A DNA stretch of 64,000 nucleotides from Catenulispora sp. EB89 (lineage in GTDB: Bacteria; Actinomycetota; Actinomycetes; Streptomycetales; Catenulisporaceae). The notes below the pieces were generated by a model. It saw nothing but the letters and a program-made list of their open reading frames with translations, did no database searches and was not told the origin of the DNA. The stretch is from the NCBI RefSeq assembly GCF_041261445.1, contig NZ_JBGCCU010000002.1, positions 372,001 to 436,000 on the forward strand, in the 5' to 3' direction. Positions 24,001 to 31,591 of the stretch are shown here, in pieces. Position 1 is the first letter of the stretch. Each line of letters starts with the position of its first letter. A program made the translations under genes and the position numbers.

Positions 24001-25045
24001 CGCCGCAGCACTGCGCGGGCTGGGGCGGTTCGACGAGGCGTTGGCTCTGGATGAGCAGACGTATGCGCGGTTCGCGGAGAACTTCGGAGTGGACTTCCCA
24101 CAGGCGCTGTCGTCGGCGAACAACCTGGCGATCTCGTACCGACTTGTCGGGGACTTCTCCAGAGCGGCCGAGATCGACCGGGAGGTGTTCGCGCGGCGGC
24201 GCGATGTCCTGGGGACGGGACACCCGTACACCCTGAGCTCGGCGGGATCCCTCGCGCGGGACATGATCGACGCCGGCCGCTTCGCGGAGGCGGTGGAGCT
24301 GCTGCGCGCGACTTTGGAGACGTACCGCGACGTCTTGGGGGACGACTTCGCGGAGACACTCCGGACGGCGAAGAGCCTGGCGGTCGCGCTGCGCAAGTGC
24401 GGGCGTCTTGAGGAAGCGCAGGAGCTGACGGAGGCAACATACGAGCGCTACCTGCAACGCTTCGGCGCACGGCACCCCGACACCCGGGCCTGCGCCCTGA
24501 ACCGCGCCGCAGACCTCGCGGCACAGGACCGCGACGCGGAGGCGGTAGCGATCAGCACGGACTGCCTGGCCCTCTACGAGGCGGAGTTGGGCGAACGCCA
24601 CCCCTACACACTCGTGGCGGTGAACAACCTGGCGGTCTACGAACGCGCGGCAGGCAACGTGGCACGAGCCCGAACCCACGCCGAGCGCACACTGGCCGGC
24701 TTCGACGCGGCACTCGGCGCATCGCACCCCTTCACCCTCGCCGCAGCAGGCAACCTCGCGAACTGCCTGGCGGACGACGGAGAACTCGCGGCAGCACTGT
24801 CACTGGAGGAGCGAGTCCTGGCGGGATCGCGCGAACGCCTAGGCGACGGACACGTGTACACACTCACCGCAGAGGCGAACCACGCGGCAACACTGCGCGC
24901 GACAGGCCGCACCGCCGAAGCCGAGATGACGACAGCCCGCTGCCTCGACCGCCTCGGCGCCGCACTCGGCGAAGGCCACCCGGTGTGCACGCGGGTGCGA
25001 GGCGGGGCGCGGGTGGGGCGGGATCTGGAGGCGGCGGCTTATTGA
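21062..25045 (+). CDS. fxsT: FxSxx-COOH system ATPase/TIR-like/NB-ARC/TPR protein
   Basis: A 1327-residue multidomain protein. Residues 1-280: ParA/MinD-like ATPase with deviant Walker A KGGTGRT (residues 16-22), where Arg replaces the usual second Lys. Residues about 334-475: a degenerate TIR-like domain (LIHYVAEDRMWADWVREIL). Residues about 510-850: NB-ARC module with FTGRDDVLEHV, P-loop GLGGVGKT (538-545), Walker B LLVYDNA, sensor HVLITSR and GDLPLAVEQAAAWL (GLPL-like). Residues about 930-1310: some eight TPR units of about 42 residues (for example HPYTLSSAGSLARDMIDAGRFAEAVELLRA). The architecture is that of an NLR-type sensor. ATG 21062 has AAGGAG 9 bases upstream. TTA codons at 21251, 22286 and 23783. 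Confidence 0.88.
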   Translation: MSSDPDGTVITFYSYKGGTGRTMALANVAWVLAANGRRVLAVDWDLDSPGLHRFYHPFLPPSALQSAGGVIDLIVDYAWQVHQHREDRPTDWHRQAAEVARHTVGIDWPFPGNGALDFLPAGRQNRDYASAMAPRGWDDFYEEMGGGLFFQAMREGMKAAYDYILIDSRTGLSDIADICTLQLPDVLVDCFALSDQNIDGALGVARRVREHCLDRPIRILPVPMRVDEAEKAKADAGRAVVASRFGGFPAGMDDERRTQYWASVEIPYRPFYAYEETLAVFGDTPGLPTSLLAAFERLTAEITMGRVTGLPAMEENRRQRILEGFTRRQTTKVRPLIHYVAEDRMWADWVREILAQVEVPADLVGVGIAIANSDTASSAEEPGEPEGDRQILAIASHAYLRSAEVHADLRRLGASALSAEGRSPRRVTAVRVADVRLPAQYQANSPIDLARLSEPEAVETLLRAVDRNAYAQWRARSPDALPSARAHGPRFPGVDPRVWNLRGRNATFTGRDDVLEHVRDRLLHGSAAGSAPPQALHGLGGVGKTQVALEYAHRFKGDYDLVWWLSADQPELIPTELARLARPLGLGLRADSGIAETAAAVLEALRRGDPVRRWLLVYDNADEPGAVRPYLPESRHGHVLITSRNPAWAQEAAPLEVEVFTRAESVEHLRRRVPGLAMEDAGALAVALGDLPLAVEQAAAWLTETGTPVGEYLAELQRQASAVLALNQPGDYPVPVATTWTISFEALRDRSPAAVRLLQLCSFLAPEPVSMSLLRSDEMIQALIPYDEALRDRMMIGRVVREVGRFALARVDAASNTLQVHRLVQSVIRAQMSEEEQEQACHEVHRVLVGARPRAGDTDDPENWPRYDQIWAHLGPSRARLCAEGETLQLLIDRVRYLWKRGELGAALAFAEEVAAVWVSRGRPPDKDPDLLSLRFHTANVLWSMGRFEEAREINAEVLRAQAAALGNDHRHTLMTAGGLAAALRGLGRFDEALALDEQTYARFAENFGVDFPQALSSANNLAISYRLVGDFSRAAEIDREVFARRRDVLGTGHPYTLSSAGSLARDMIDAGRFAEAVELLRATLETYRDVLGDDFAETLRTAKSLAVALRKCGRLEEAQELTEATYERYLQRFGARHPDTRACALNRAADLAAQDRDAEAVAISTDCLALYEAELGERHPYTLVAVNNLAVYERAAGNVARARTHAERTLAGFDAALGASHPFTLAAAGNLANCLADDGELAAALSLEERVLAGSRERLGDGHVYTLTAEANHAATLRATGRTAEAEMTTARCLDRLGAALGEGHPVCTRVRGGARVGRDLEAAAY

Positions 25046-25224
25046 GGTGGCCGGGCGCCAACACATCTCTGCGCAGAGCCCTGGCTCAGCACCGCGCCGG
25101 CTTGTCACTGTGCCCCCTAGCGAACGCTGCTGCTCAAGGTGGCGACTCACTCACGTGGCGACTCGCTAAGGCAGCCGTTCCCCAAAACAGCAGCTCACTC
25201 AGCCGGCGGCCGAAAGCCAGGGCG

Positions 25225-26124
25225 CTACCCCCCAAGCGCCACCGCCGCGTCCCACGAAACCCGCGCGCCGGACCACACGATCACCTGCGGCATCCGCAGC
25301 AGTGCGCTGAAGTGCGACGCGCGCGGTTCCAGGTCGACCGTCGCGCGGGGGATGCGCTCCCCCAGCCAGCGCGTGTGGCTTGCCGGGGAGAAGCGGTCCT
25401 CGGCTCCGTGCCAGAGGTAGACCGGGACGCGGATGTCCGCTGGGTCGAAGCCCCATGGTGCCGCGAGGGCCAGGGCGTCGTCGTACCAGCCGTCGGCTGA
25501 GTGGGACACCGCTGCTGCGTAGGCCGCTACGAGTTCGTGGCGGATGTTCGCTTGGCGGATCACCGCGCGGTCCGCGGGTTCGAGGCCTTCGTCGATGTTC
25601 GCCAGGAGGCTTGCGGGGTCGGCGCGGATGCGGGCCGCGCGGTCGTCCAGGACGCGGCGGAGGGCTTCGGGGTTCGTGAGGGCTTGGGTGTAGGCCTCGA
25701 CGTTGCCCGGTGTCATGCCGGCGAACCAGGCGGTGCCCATTGCGTCGCGGGGGGCTAGGGCGACCATGGCCGCCGCCTTTGTCACGCGGTCTGGGAGCAG
25801 GGCCGCGCAGGCCAGAGCGTGGGGGCCGCCGCCGGAGCGGCCGAGGACGGCGAAGTGTTCCACGTCCAGGGCGTCAGCGACTGTGCGGGCGTCCTCCGCG
25901 ACTGAGGCGACGGTGCGGCCGGGCTGCCGGTCGGAGTCGCCGAAGCCGGGGCGGTCGAAGGTCAGGAGTCGGATTCCGGACGCGTGGAGGGTCATCGGCC
26001 GCGGGACGGGGCCGAGTCTGCTGCCCGGGGTGCCGTGGAACAGCATCACCGGGGCCCCGTGGGGGTCTCCGCGCTGGGAGACCGCCAGGCGGCGGCCGTC
26101 CGGGGTGCGGACTGTGCGGATCAT
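25225..26124 (-). CDS. Alpha/beta hydrolase
   Basis: A 299-residue cytoplasmic alpha/beta-hydrolase. HGTPGSR (oxyanion loop, about residue 30), GRSGGG (nucleophile elbow, about residue 95), the acid in WHGAEDRFSP and the base in ASHFSALL are all in place, so it should be active as an esterase, lipase or epoxide/ester hydrolase. The cap (about residues 125-210) is helical. Substrate unknown. It is convergent with fxsT, separated by 179 bases with no clear terminator, and divergent from the zincin gene. No sign that it belongs to the Fxs system besides adjacency. Confidence 0.85.
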   Translation of the reverse strand: MIRTVRTPDGRRLAVSQRGDPHGAPVMLFHGTPGSRLGPVPRPMTLHASGIRLLTFDRPGFGDSDRQPGRTVASVAEDARTVADALDVEHFAVLGRSGGGPHALACAALLPDRVTKAAAMVALAPRDAMGTAWFAGMTPGNVEAYTQALTNPEALRRVLDDRAARIRADPASLLANIDEGLEPADRAVIRQANIRHELVAAYAAAVSHSADGWYDDALALAAPWGFDPADIRVPVYLWHGAEDRFSPASHTRWLGERIPRATVDLEPRASHFSALLRMPQVIVWSGARVSWDAAVALGG

Positions 26125-26221
26125 GGCCTCTCCTCCGTTGGGCGGCTACCCGGGGCGCCGGCGCCGGAAACCGCCGCCTCCGGCGCGCCAGGGGCGGACG
26201 CCCGGCGGGTAATCTCGGGGC

Positions 26222-26944
26222 ATGCCGCTGTTCGGGGCGCGCCCGCCGGTCGAGGACCGGGAGCGCCAGTGGATCGAGAAGATGCTGGGTTGGTGCGTCG
26301 AGCGGTTCGGGCGCGCCGCGTTGGAGGCGGAGGTGCTCACACCCACACCTTCGTTCTTCCCCGGGAGTTATCGGGGCACTCCGGACGATGTGCTCGGCGT
26401 CGTCGACCTCGTCCGCGCCCACCTGCGCATCGACCCGGCGGAGATCGCGGTCGCCATGTACGACGGCCGGCCTCCGGTGCAGCCCGGCCCCGGCGGCGGT
26501 GTTGTCGGGTCCAAGAGTGTCGCCGGCCACTACAGCATTCGCGAGGGGCTCGGGGTCATCGCGATCGGGACGGACAACGCGTCCGACCCTCGCCGGGTCG
26601 TGGCGGTCGCCGCCCACGAACTGTGCCACCACAAGCTGCTCTACCGGGGGCTGTCCAGCTCCGCCGAGGGCGACCACGAGCCGCTGACGGACCTGGCCAC
26701 GGTGTTCTTCGGCCTCGGCATCTTCACCGCCAACGCCGCCTTCACGTTCTCCCAGGGCCGGGGCGGCTGGCAGCGGCAGCAGCTCGGCTACATCAACCAG
26801 CCGATGTTCGGCTACGCGCTGGCGCGGGTCGCGTGGATGCGCGGGGAGCGGGATCCCGCGTGGGCCCGGTATCTGGACACGAACCCGCGCGGATACTACA
26901 AGCAGGCGATGCGGTATTTCGAGAAAGAGCCGCCGACCGCCTGA
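26222..26944 (+). CDS. Putative zinc metalloprotease-like protein (HELCH)
   Basis: I do not recognise the family of this 240-residue soluble protein. It has a clear HExxH zincin motif, AAHELCHHKLLYRG (about residues 137-150). A downstream DHEPLTDLATVFFGLGIFTANAA segment could supply the third metal ligand (Glu or Asp), as in gluzincins or a related DUF. No signal peptide, so it should act in the cytoplasm. Start ATG 26222 lies 97 bases from the divergent hydrolase. It ends in a strong hairpin. A protease role is inferred from the motif only; HExxH also occurs in non-protease enzymes. Confidence 0.7.
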   Translation: MPLFGARPPVEDRERQWIEKMLGWCVERFGRAALEAEVLTPTPSFFPGSYRGTPDDVLGVVDLVRAHLRIDPAEIAVAMYDGRPPVQPGPGGGVVGSKSVAGHYSIREGLGVIAIGTDNASDPRRVVAVAAHELCHHKLLYRGLSSSAEGDHEPLTDLATVFFGLGIFTANAAFTFSQGRGGWQRQQLGYINQPMFGYALARVAWMRGERDPAWARYLDTNPRGYYKQAMRYFEKEPPTA

Positions 26945-26960
26945 GAGTCTCGCAATGGTC

Positions 26961-26999
26961 GGCGTCCGGACCGCGCATATGTCGCGCGGCCCGGACGCC
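26961..26999. terminator. 16-bp hairpin between convergent genes
   Basis: Arms 26961-26976 (GGCGTCCGGACCGCGC) and 26984-26999 pair with one mismatch around a 7-base loop. It lies just after the zincin stop and faces the ATP-grasp gene. Likely bidirectional. Confidence 0.8.
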
Positions 27000-27011
27000 G
27001 GGCGCCAAGCC

Positions 27012-27046
27012 CCAGACGCCAGACGCCAGACGCCAGACGCCAGACG
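27012..27046. repeat. Tandem heptanucleotide repeat (CCAGACG)5
   Basis: Five perfect copies of CCAGACG beside the hairpin at 26961-26999, flanked by partial copies (GCCAAG). Same arrangement as the hexamer tract at 9741 but a different unit. Confidence 0.9.
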
Positions 27047-27080
27047 CCAAGAGAGCACGTCAGAAGACGGCCTCAGCCGC

Positions 27081-28352
27081 TCACTCCACCCGCGTGACGA
27101 CCTCGATCAGCTCCGCCGCCGCCATCGCCAGCCGCAGCGCCTCGGCCGGCGTGTCCGCGGTCACCGCGGCGAAGGCGGGCCGGTCGCCGGAGCTGCGCAG
27201 CTCGTTCAGCCGGTCGCCGACCTCCACGACGGTGTCGGCGTAGAAGACCCCCTCGGACTCGCGGGCCGCGTCCAGGCCGCGGATCTCGGTGACCAGGCCC
27301 GGCTGCGCCGTGCTGTAGTGGATCGACGCCGCGCGCTTGGCCTGGGCCGGCAGTTCGACCGAGATCGTCCGGCCGGCCAGGATGTCCATGTAGGCGGGCA
27401 GGATGTCGACCGGGTAGGCCTGCCGGATCATGTCGAGGATCCCGTCGCCGGCGCCCCGGCCGGCGCACTCCACCAGGTACGGGACCCCGTCGTCGACGAT
27501 CCACTCGCAGTGCACGATGCCGTCGGCGAAGCCCACCGCCTCGACCACCCGCTCGGTCTGCTCGACCAGCAGGTCCCTCAGCTCCGGGGCGATGTCCGCG
27601 GGGATCACGTGGCCCTTCTCCACCGGCCGCGGTCCGGGGTACAGCAGCTTGGCGGTGACGTTGGCGAACACGCCCGCGCCGCCCTGCACGAGCATCTCGA
27701 CGCTGAGCTCGTCGCCGGTCACGAACCGCTCGGCCAGCATGAGCGCGCTGGGCCCGAGCGAGGCGTCGTCCTCGTCGCGCAGCGACTGCCAGACCCCGTC
27801 GATCTCGGCGGGGTCGTGGACCACGAGCGTGGCCACCGAGCCCTGCCCGGCGCCCGGCTTGATCACGATCGGGCCGGTCCCGGCCGCCATGAACGCCCGC
27901 GCCTGCGCGGCGTCGGCCACCACGGCCGACTCCGGGTTCGGTATCCCGGCGGCCCGGGTGATCCCGCGCAGCCGGTACTTGTCCCGCAGCGCCTGCGCCG
28001 CGCCGAAGCCGGACCCGGGCAGGCCGTAGCGCTCGGCCAGGCGGGCCGCGAACAGGACTCCGGCCTCGGTGACCGGGACGACCGCGACCGGGTCCAGGCC
28101 GCGGTGCGCCAGGAAGAACTCGTCGGCCTTGCCCGGCTGCTCGTGGTCCCACTCGATGATCTCGCGGACCAGCGGCGACCAGCTGACGGACGCCTGGGCG
28201 TCGCGCTTGCGCGCGTACTCCCCCTCCTCGACGACGATCACGGACTTCGCCGGGAGCACGTCGCCGTAGGCGAACAGCATGATGGCGCTGAAACCGCAGA
28301 AGATGACAGGTCTGACTGCTTGCTCCGTTGGAACCGGCTCCTCAGTTGGCAT
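27081..28352 (-). CDS. ATP-grasp domain protein, carboxylate-amine ligase-like
   Basis: A 423-residue ATP-grasp enzyme, expected to activate a carboxylate as acyl phosphate and join it to an amine. The order is a Rossmann-like pre-domain (VIFCGFSAIMLFAYGDVLPA), the ATP-binding part with IVIKPGAGQGS (about residue 155), SVEMLV, and the metal-binding end EWIVDDGVPYLVECAGRGAGD (ECxGR). A C-terminal domain covers about residues 300-420. The product is unknown; such enzymes make dipeptides, siderophore or cofactor amides, and sit in many natural-product clusters. ATG 28352 follows GGGGGAG. Its upstream region holds an inverted repeat at 28445-28474. Confidence 0.75.
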   Translation of the reverse strand: MPTEEPVPTEQAVRPVIFCGFSAIMLFAYGDVLPAKSVIVVEEGEYARKRDAQASVSWSPLVREIIEWDHEQPGKADEFFLAHRGLDPVAVVPVTEAGVLFAARLAERYGLPGSGFGAAQALRDKYRLRGITRAAGIPNPESAVVADAAQARAFMAAGTGPIVIKPGAGQGSVATLVVHDPAEIDGVWQSLRDEDDASLGPSALMLAERFVTGDELSVEMLVQGGAGVFANVTAKLLYPGPRPVEKGHVIPADIAPELRDLLVEQTERVVEAVGFADGIVHCEWIVDDGVPYLVECAGRGAGDGILDMIRQAYPVDILPAYMDILAGRTISVELPAQAKRAASIHYSTAQPGLVTEIRGLDAARESEGVFYADTVVEVGDRLNELRSSGDRPAFAAVTADTPAEALRLAMAAAELIEVVTRVE

Positions 28353-28392
28353 TACTCCCCCTCGGTGGCGGATGTGCACGAGTACAGACCGA

Positions 28393-28418
28393 ACCGGGCC
28401 CCGTCCGTGGGGCCCGGT
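28393..28418 (-). terminator. Perfect 10-bp hairpin after dapC
   Basis: Arms ACCGGGCCCC (28393-28402) and GGGGCCCGGT (28409-28418), 6-base loop. About 100 bases past the dapC stop on the minus strand. Confidence 0.65.
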
Positions 28419-28444
28419 GATCAGACTACTGAGGCATATGCGGG

Positions 28445-28474
28445 TTCGTACTATGTCTGGTACGACAGTACGAA
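28445..28474. promoter_or_regulatory. TTCGTACT...AGTACGAA inverted repeat, possible operator
   Basis: Perfect 8-bp arms (28445-28452, 28467-28474), 14-base spacer holding a third GTAC. Lies 93-122 bases upstream of the ATP-grasp start, between it and dapC. The GTAC cores are spaced 8-12 bases. Regulator unknown. Confidence 0.35.
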
Positions 28475-28515
28475 AGTCGTGATGTTCGCCTGCTCAAGAG
28501 GCGGTCAGCCGGTCG

Positions 28516-29613
28516 TCACGCCACGGTGAGCCGTGCGGCCGCGGCGGCGACCCGCTCGTCGGTCGCGGTCAGCGCGACCCGCACGTGCCGCGCCCCGGCC
28601 TCGCCGTAGAAGTCCCCGGGAGCCACCAGGATGCCGCGCTCGGAGAGCCAGTCCACGGTGCTCCAGCAGTCCTCGTCGCGCGTGGACCACAGGTACAGCC
28701 CGGCCTCGGAGTGGTCGATCCGGAAGCCCGCGCGCTCCAGCGCCTCGCGCAGCACCTGGCGGCGCCTGCGGTAACGCTCCTTCTGCTCGGCGGCGTGGAC
28801 GTCGTCGGTCAGGGCGGCCGTCATCGCGTCCTGCACCGGCTGCGGCATGATCAGGCCGGCGTGCTTGCGCACCTCCAGCAGATCGGCCACGAGCGCGGGA
28901 TCGCCGGTGACGAAGCCGGCGCGGTAGCCGGCCAGGTTCGAACGCTTCGACAGGGAGTGCACGGCCAGCAGGCCCGCGTGGCTGCCGCCGCAGATGTCCG
29001 GGTGCAGCAGCGAGACCGGCTCGGATTCCCAGGCCAGCTCGATGTAGCACTCGTCGGAGGCCACGACGGTCCCGGACTCCCGGGCCGCCTCGACCACGGC
29101 GCGCAGCTCGGCGGCGGGGGCGACCCGGCCGTTCGGGTTGGCCGGGGAGTTGAGCCAGATGAGTTTCGGGCGGCGCGCGCGGATCAGGTCCGCAGCGTCC
29201 TCCGGGGCGGCCACGAGGGTGTCGGCGCCGGCGATCCGGGCGCCGACGTCGTAGGTCGGGTAGGCCACCGACGGGATGGCCACCTGGTCGCCGGGGCCCA
29301 GGCCCAGCAGCGTCGGGAGCCAGGCCACCAGTTCCTTGGTGCCGATCACCGGCAGCACGGCCGCCGGGGCGGTTCCGGTCACGCCGAGCCGGCGCGCCAT
29401 CCAGCCGACCGCCGCCTCGCGCAGGGCGGGGGTGCCGTGGGTGAGCGGGTAGCCGGGCGCGTCGGACCCGGTGCGCAGCGCGTCTTGGACGACGGCCGGC
29501 ACCGAGTCGACAGGCGTGCCGACGGACAGGTCGACGATCCCGTCCGGGTGTTGGCCGGCCCGTGCCTTGGCGGGCGCGAGCCGGTCCCACGGGAAGTCAG
29601 GGAGCTTCCGCAT
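28516..29613 (-). CDS. dapC: N-succinyldiaminopimelate aminotransferase
   Basis: DapC transaminates N-succinyl-2-amino-6-ketopimelate in the DAP/lysine pathway, the step between DapD and DapE. The 365-residue fold-type I PLP enzyme shows NSPANPNGRV (substrate/PLP Asn), SDECYIEL (PLP ring Asp and Tyr), SLSKRSNLAGYRAGF (Schiff-base Lys) and the C-terminal Arg region (HVRVALTA). Gene order fdxA-dapC matches Rv1177-Rv1178 of M. tuberculosis and supports DapC over other aminotransferases. It starts with ATG 29613, 52 bases after the ferredoxin stop, and the two are presumably one operon. Confidence 0.9.
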   Translation of the reverse strand: MRKLPDFPWDRLAPAKARAGQHPDGIVDLSVGTPVDSVPAVVQDALRTGSDAPGYPLTHGTPALREAAVGWMARRLGVTGTAPAAVLPVIGTKELVAWLPTLLGLGPGDQVAIPSVAYPTYDVGARIAGADTLVAAPEDAADLIRARRPKLIWLNSPANPNGRVAPAAELRAVVEAARESGTVVASDECYIELAWESEPVSLLHPDICGGSHAGLLAVHSLSKRSNLAGYRAGFVTGDPALVADLLEVRKHAGLIMPQPVQDAMTAALTDDVHAAEQKERYRRRRQVLREALERAGFRIDHSEAGLYLWSTRDEDCWSTVDWLSERGILVAPGDFYGEAGARHVRVALTATDERVAAAAARLTVA

Positions 29614-29665
29614 CGTGAAGGATTTCCTCTGGTGGAGCGGGATGTCGCCGGCGGGAGAGCTGGTC

Positions 29666-29995
29666 TCAGCTCTCGCCCTCGGCCTGCGGCGGCAGGGCGG
29701 ACACCAGAGGGTGGTCCTTCTCGATCAGACCCATCTTGGAGGCGCCACCGGGGGAGCCGAGGTCGTCGAAGAACTCCACGTTGGCCTTGTAGTAGTCCTT
29801 CCACTGCTCCGGGGTGTCGTCCTCGTAGAAGATCGCCTCGACGGGGCACACCGGCTCGCAGGCGCCGCAGTCGACGCACTCGTCCGGGTGGATGTAGAGC
29901 ATGCGCTCGCCCTCGTAGATGCAATCGACAGGGCACTCCTCGATGCAGGCCTTGTCCTTCACGTCCACGCAGGGCAGGGCGATGACGTAAGTCAC
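29666..29995 (-). CDS. fdxA: 7Fe-type ferredoxin FdxA/FdxC
   Basis: A 109-residue low-potential ferredoxin. The N-terminal part is MTYVIALPCVDVKDKACIEECPVDCIY and the second cluster motif is CVDCGACEPVCPVEAI. The first motif lacks one usual Cys spacing, giving one [3Fe-4S] and one [4Fe-4S] centre as in mycobacterial FdxC/FdxA. The tail is acidic. It carries electrons in the cytoplasm; the partner is unknown. It is the promoter-proximal gene of the fdxA-dapC pair. Confidence 0.92.
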   Translation of the reverse strand: MTYVIALPCVDVKDKACIEECPVDCIYEGERMLYIHPDECVDCGACEPVCPVEAIFYEDDTPEQWKDYYKANVEFFDDLGSPGGASKMGLIEKDHPLVSALPPQAEGES

Positions 29996-30106
29996 TTTCT
30001 CCGGTCCTCCTGTTGATGCGGTGGGCGACGCAGCGGTGCGGGCTGCAAAACCCTATGCTCGTCCGCCCTTAGTATCACGCGTGAACGGCTTGTTCTCCTA
30101 AGCGGG

Positions 30107-30811
30107 TCAGCCAGCGGACGGCCGGTCCCTCCAAGGCCGCAGCACGGAGGCGCACAAGAGCGTCCAGCCGGCGCCCAGCGCGGCCCCCGCCAGGACGTCG
30201 GTCGGGAAGTGGACGCCGAGGACCGGACGCGACACGGCGATGACCATCACGTACAGCACCAGCACGGCCGCGACGGCCCGGCGGGCAGCCAGGCCGGCCA
30301 GCAGCGGAACCGCCGCCAGGATCAGCACCGCGGCCAGGGCCGAGGTGCCGGTGGCGTGCCCGGAGGGGAACGAGGCGCCGGATTCTGTGGAGATCGTGTG
30401 CGCGGCGTCCCAGACCGGGCGGTGGCGGTCGACGCCCTTCTTGGCGACGTAGGCGATCGCGTAGGCGCCGACCACCGAGGCGGCGGCGAAATATGCCGAG
30501 GTCCGCATCCGCATCGCATAGAACGCGACCGCGACGAGGATCCCGAGGCCCAGCGTCACGGTCGGCGAGCCGGCGTTGGTGACCGCCTTGAAGAAGTCGG
30601 CAACCCCGGAGTCGCGCAGCGCGAACCGGTTCAGCGAGTCGTCGATCGACTGGTCCGTGCCCCGGGACGCCTTGGTCGCGACGATGATAGCCAGCAGGAC
30701 GAAGACGCCCAGGGACACCACTCCCGACCAGCGCAGGACGGACACTCGGGGGCGGTCGTCGGCGGCCTGCGCACGGTGCTGGACGACGGCGTGCCGGGGT
30801 TCGGTGAGCAT
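30107..30811 (-). CDS. PAP2-family membrane phosphatase
   Basis: A 234-residue integral membrane protein with about six helices and the three PAP2 acid-phosphatase motifs facing the outside: KKGVDRHRP (KX6RP), PSGHA and SRPVLGVHFPTD (SRX5HX3D). It should remove phosphate from a lipid such as undecaprenyl pyrophosphate, phosphatidic acid or phosphatidylglycerophosphate; which one is not shown. Starts at ATG 30811, followed upstream by the TetR gene in the same direction across 113 bases. Confidence 0.85.
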   Translation of the reverse strand: MLTEPRHAVVQHRAQAADDRPRVSVLRWSGVVSLGVFVLLAIIVATKASRGTDQSIDDSLNRFALRDSGVADFFKAVTNAGSPTVTLGLGILVAVAFYAMRMRTSAYFAAASVVGAYAIAYVAKKGVDRHRPVWDAAHTISTESGASFPSGHATGTSALAAVLILAAVPLLAGLAARRAVAAVLVLYVMVIAVSRPVLGVHFPTDVLAGAALGAGWTLLCASVLRPWRDRPSAG

Positions 30812-30924
30812 GCCTCACCGTAACTTAGTCACCTGAAGTTCGTCTGGCGTTCACCGCTCATTCACTTGCTTCGGGCACGGCAGGCCTTCCGGGACGTTCC
30901 GAGGGCGACTGTCGGGATTAACCC

Positions 30925-31503
30925 CTAAGCGTCCTGCTTGCGCAGCCCCCGCAGCACCACATCGAGCAGCAGGTACGGGTTCACCGGCGGCACGCCGGAG
31001 TCGACCGGCTTCTCGGCGCGCCGCTCCACGGCCGTGACGATGCCGGAGCACAGCGACATCACGTCCCAGAAGGTGACGTCCGAGCGGAACGCGTCGGCCT
31101 GCTGCCCGCGCTCCAGCAGCCGGGTCCCGGCGTCCATCATTTCTTTACATGTCTGCCCGAGCGCGGTGCTCTGGTCGTGGATGGCCTCTTTCACCGCCAG
31201 CGACAGGCCGCGGTAGATCGCCATGTGCTCGATCAGCAGCGTCAGCCACTCGGTGACCGCCGCGTCGGCGTCCTCGCGGCGCTCGGCGAGGGTCTGGGCG
31301 CATTCGGCGAGCTTCAGGTAGCGCTCGGCCAGAACGGCGGCGATGAGATCCTCGCGCCGGGGGAACCGGCGGTAGAGTGTCCCGATTCCCACACCCGCCT
31401 GGCGCGCGATCTCCTCCAGGGACGTCTCGATCCCGTGGGTCGCGAACGCCGACTGGGCGACCTCGACGAGGCGCTCGCGGTTGCGGAGCGCGTCAGCCCT
31501 CAC
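30925..31503 (-). CDS. TetR family transcriptional regulator
   Basis: A 192-residue repressor. The N-terminal helix-turn-helix (residues about 10-50) reads NRERLVEVAQSAFATHG then IARQAGVGIGTLYRRFPRREDL, a textbook TetR recognition helix. The ligand-binding domain follows. It starts with GTG 31503 and is divergent from an MFS drug exporter. The 138-base gap holds an inverted repeat (31592-31614) that is probably its operator, so it likely represses the exporter and senses a drug or metabolite. The inducer is unknown. Confidence 0.88.
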   Translation of the reverse strand: MRADALRNRERLVEVAQSAFATHGIETSLEEIARQAGVGIGTLYRRFPRREDLIAAVLAERYLKLAECAQTLAERREDADAAVTEWLTLLIEHMAIYRGLSLAVKEAIHDQSTALGQTCKEMMDAGTRLLERGQQADAFRSDVTFWDVMSLCSGIVTAVERRAEKPVDSGVPPVNPYLLLDVVLRGLRKQDA

Positions 31504-31591
31504 CGTGTCATCAACCTTTCACCTAGTTGAGCAGGGCGTCCCCGAGCCCCGCGGAATTCCAGTTGCCGCCACGCGTACCGGCACTCTACGC

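Noticed and set aside
25046-25224. Terminator after fxsT
   Set aside because: Only short imperfect repeats (GGTGGCGACTC twice, a 10-base TCTGCGCAGA palindrome); no convincing hairpin.
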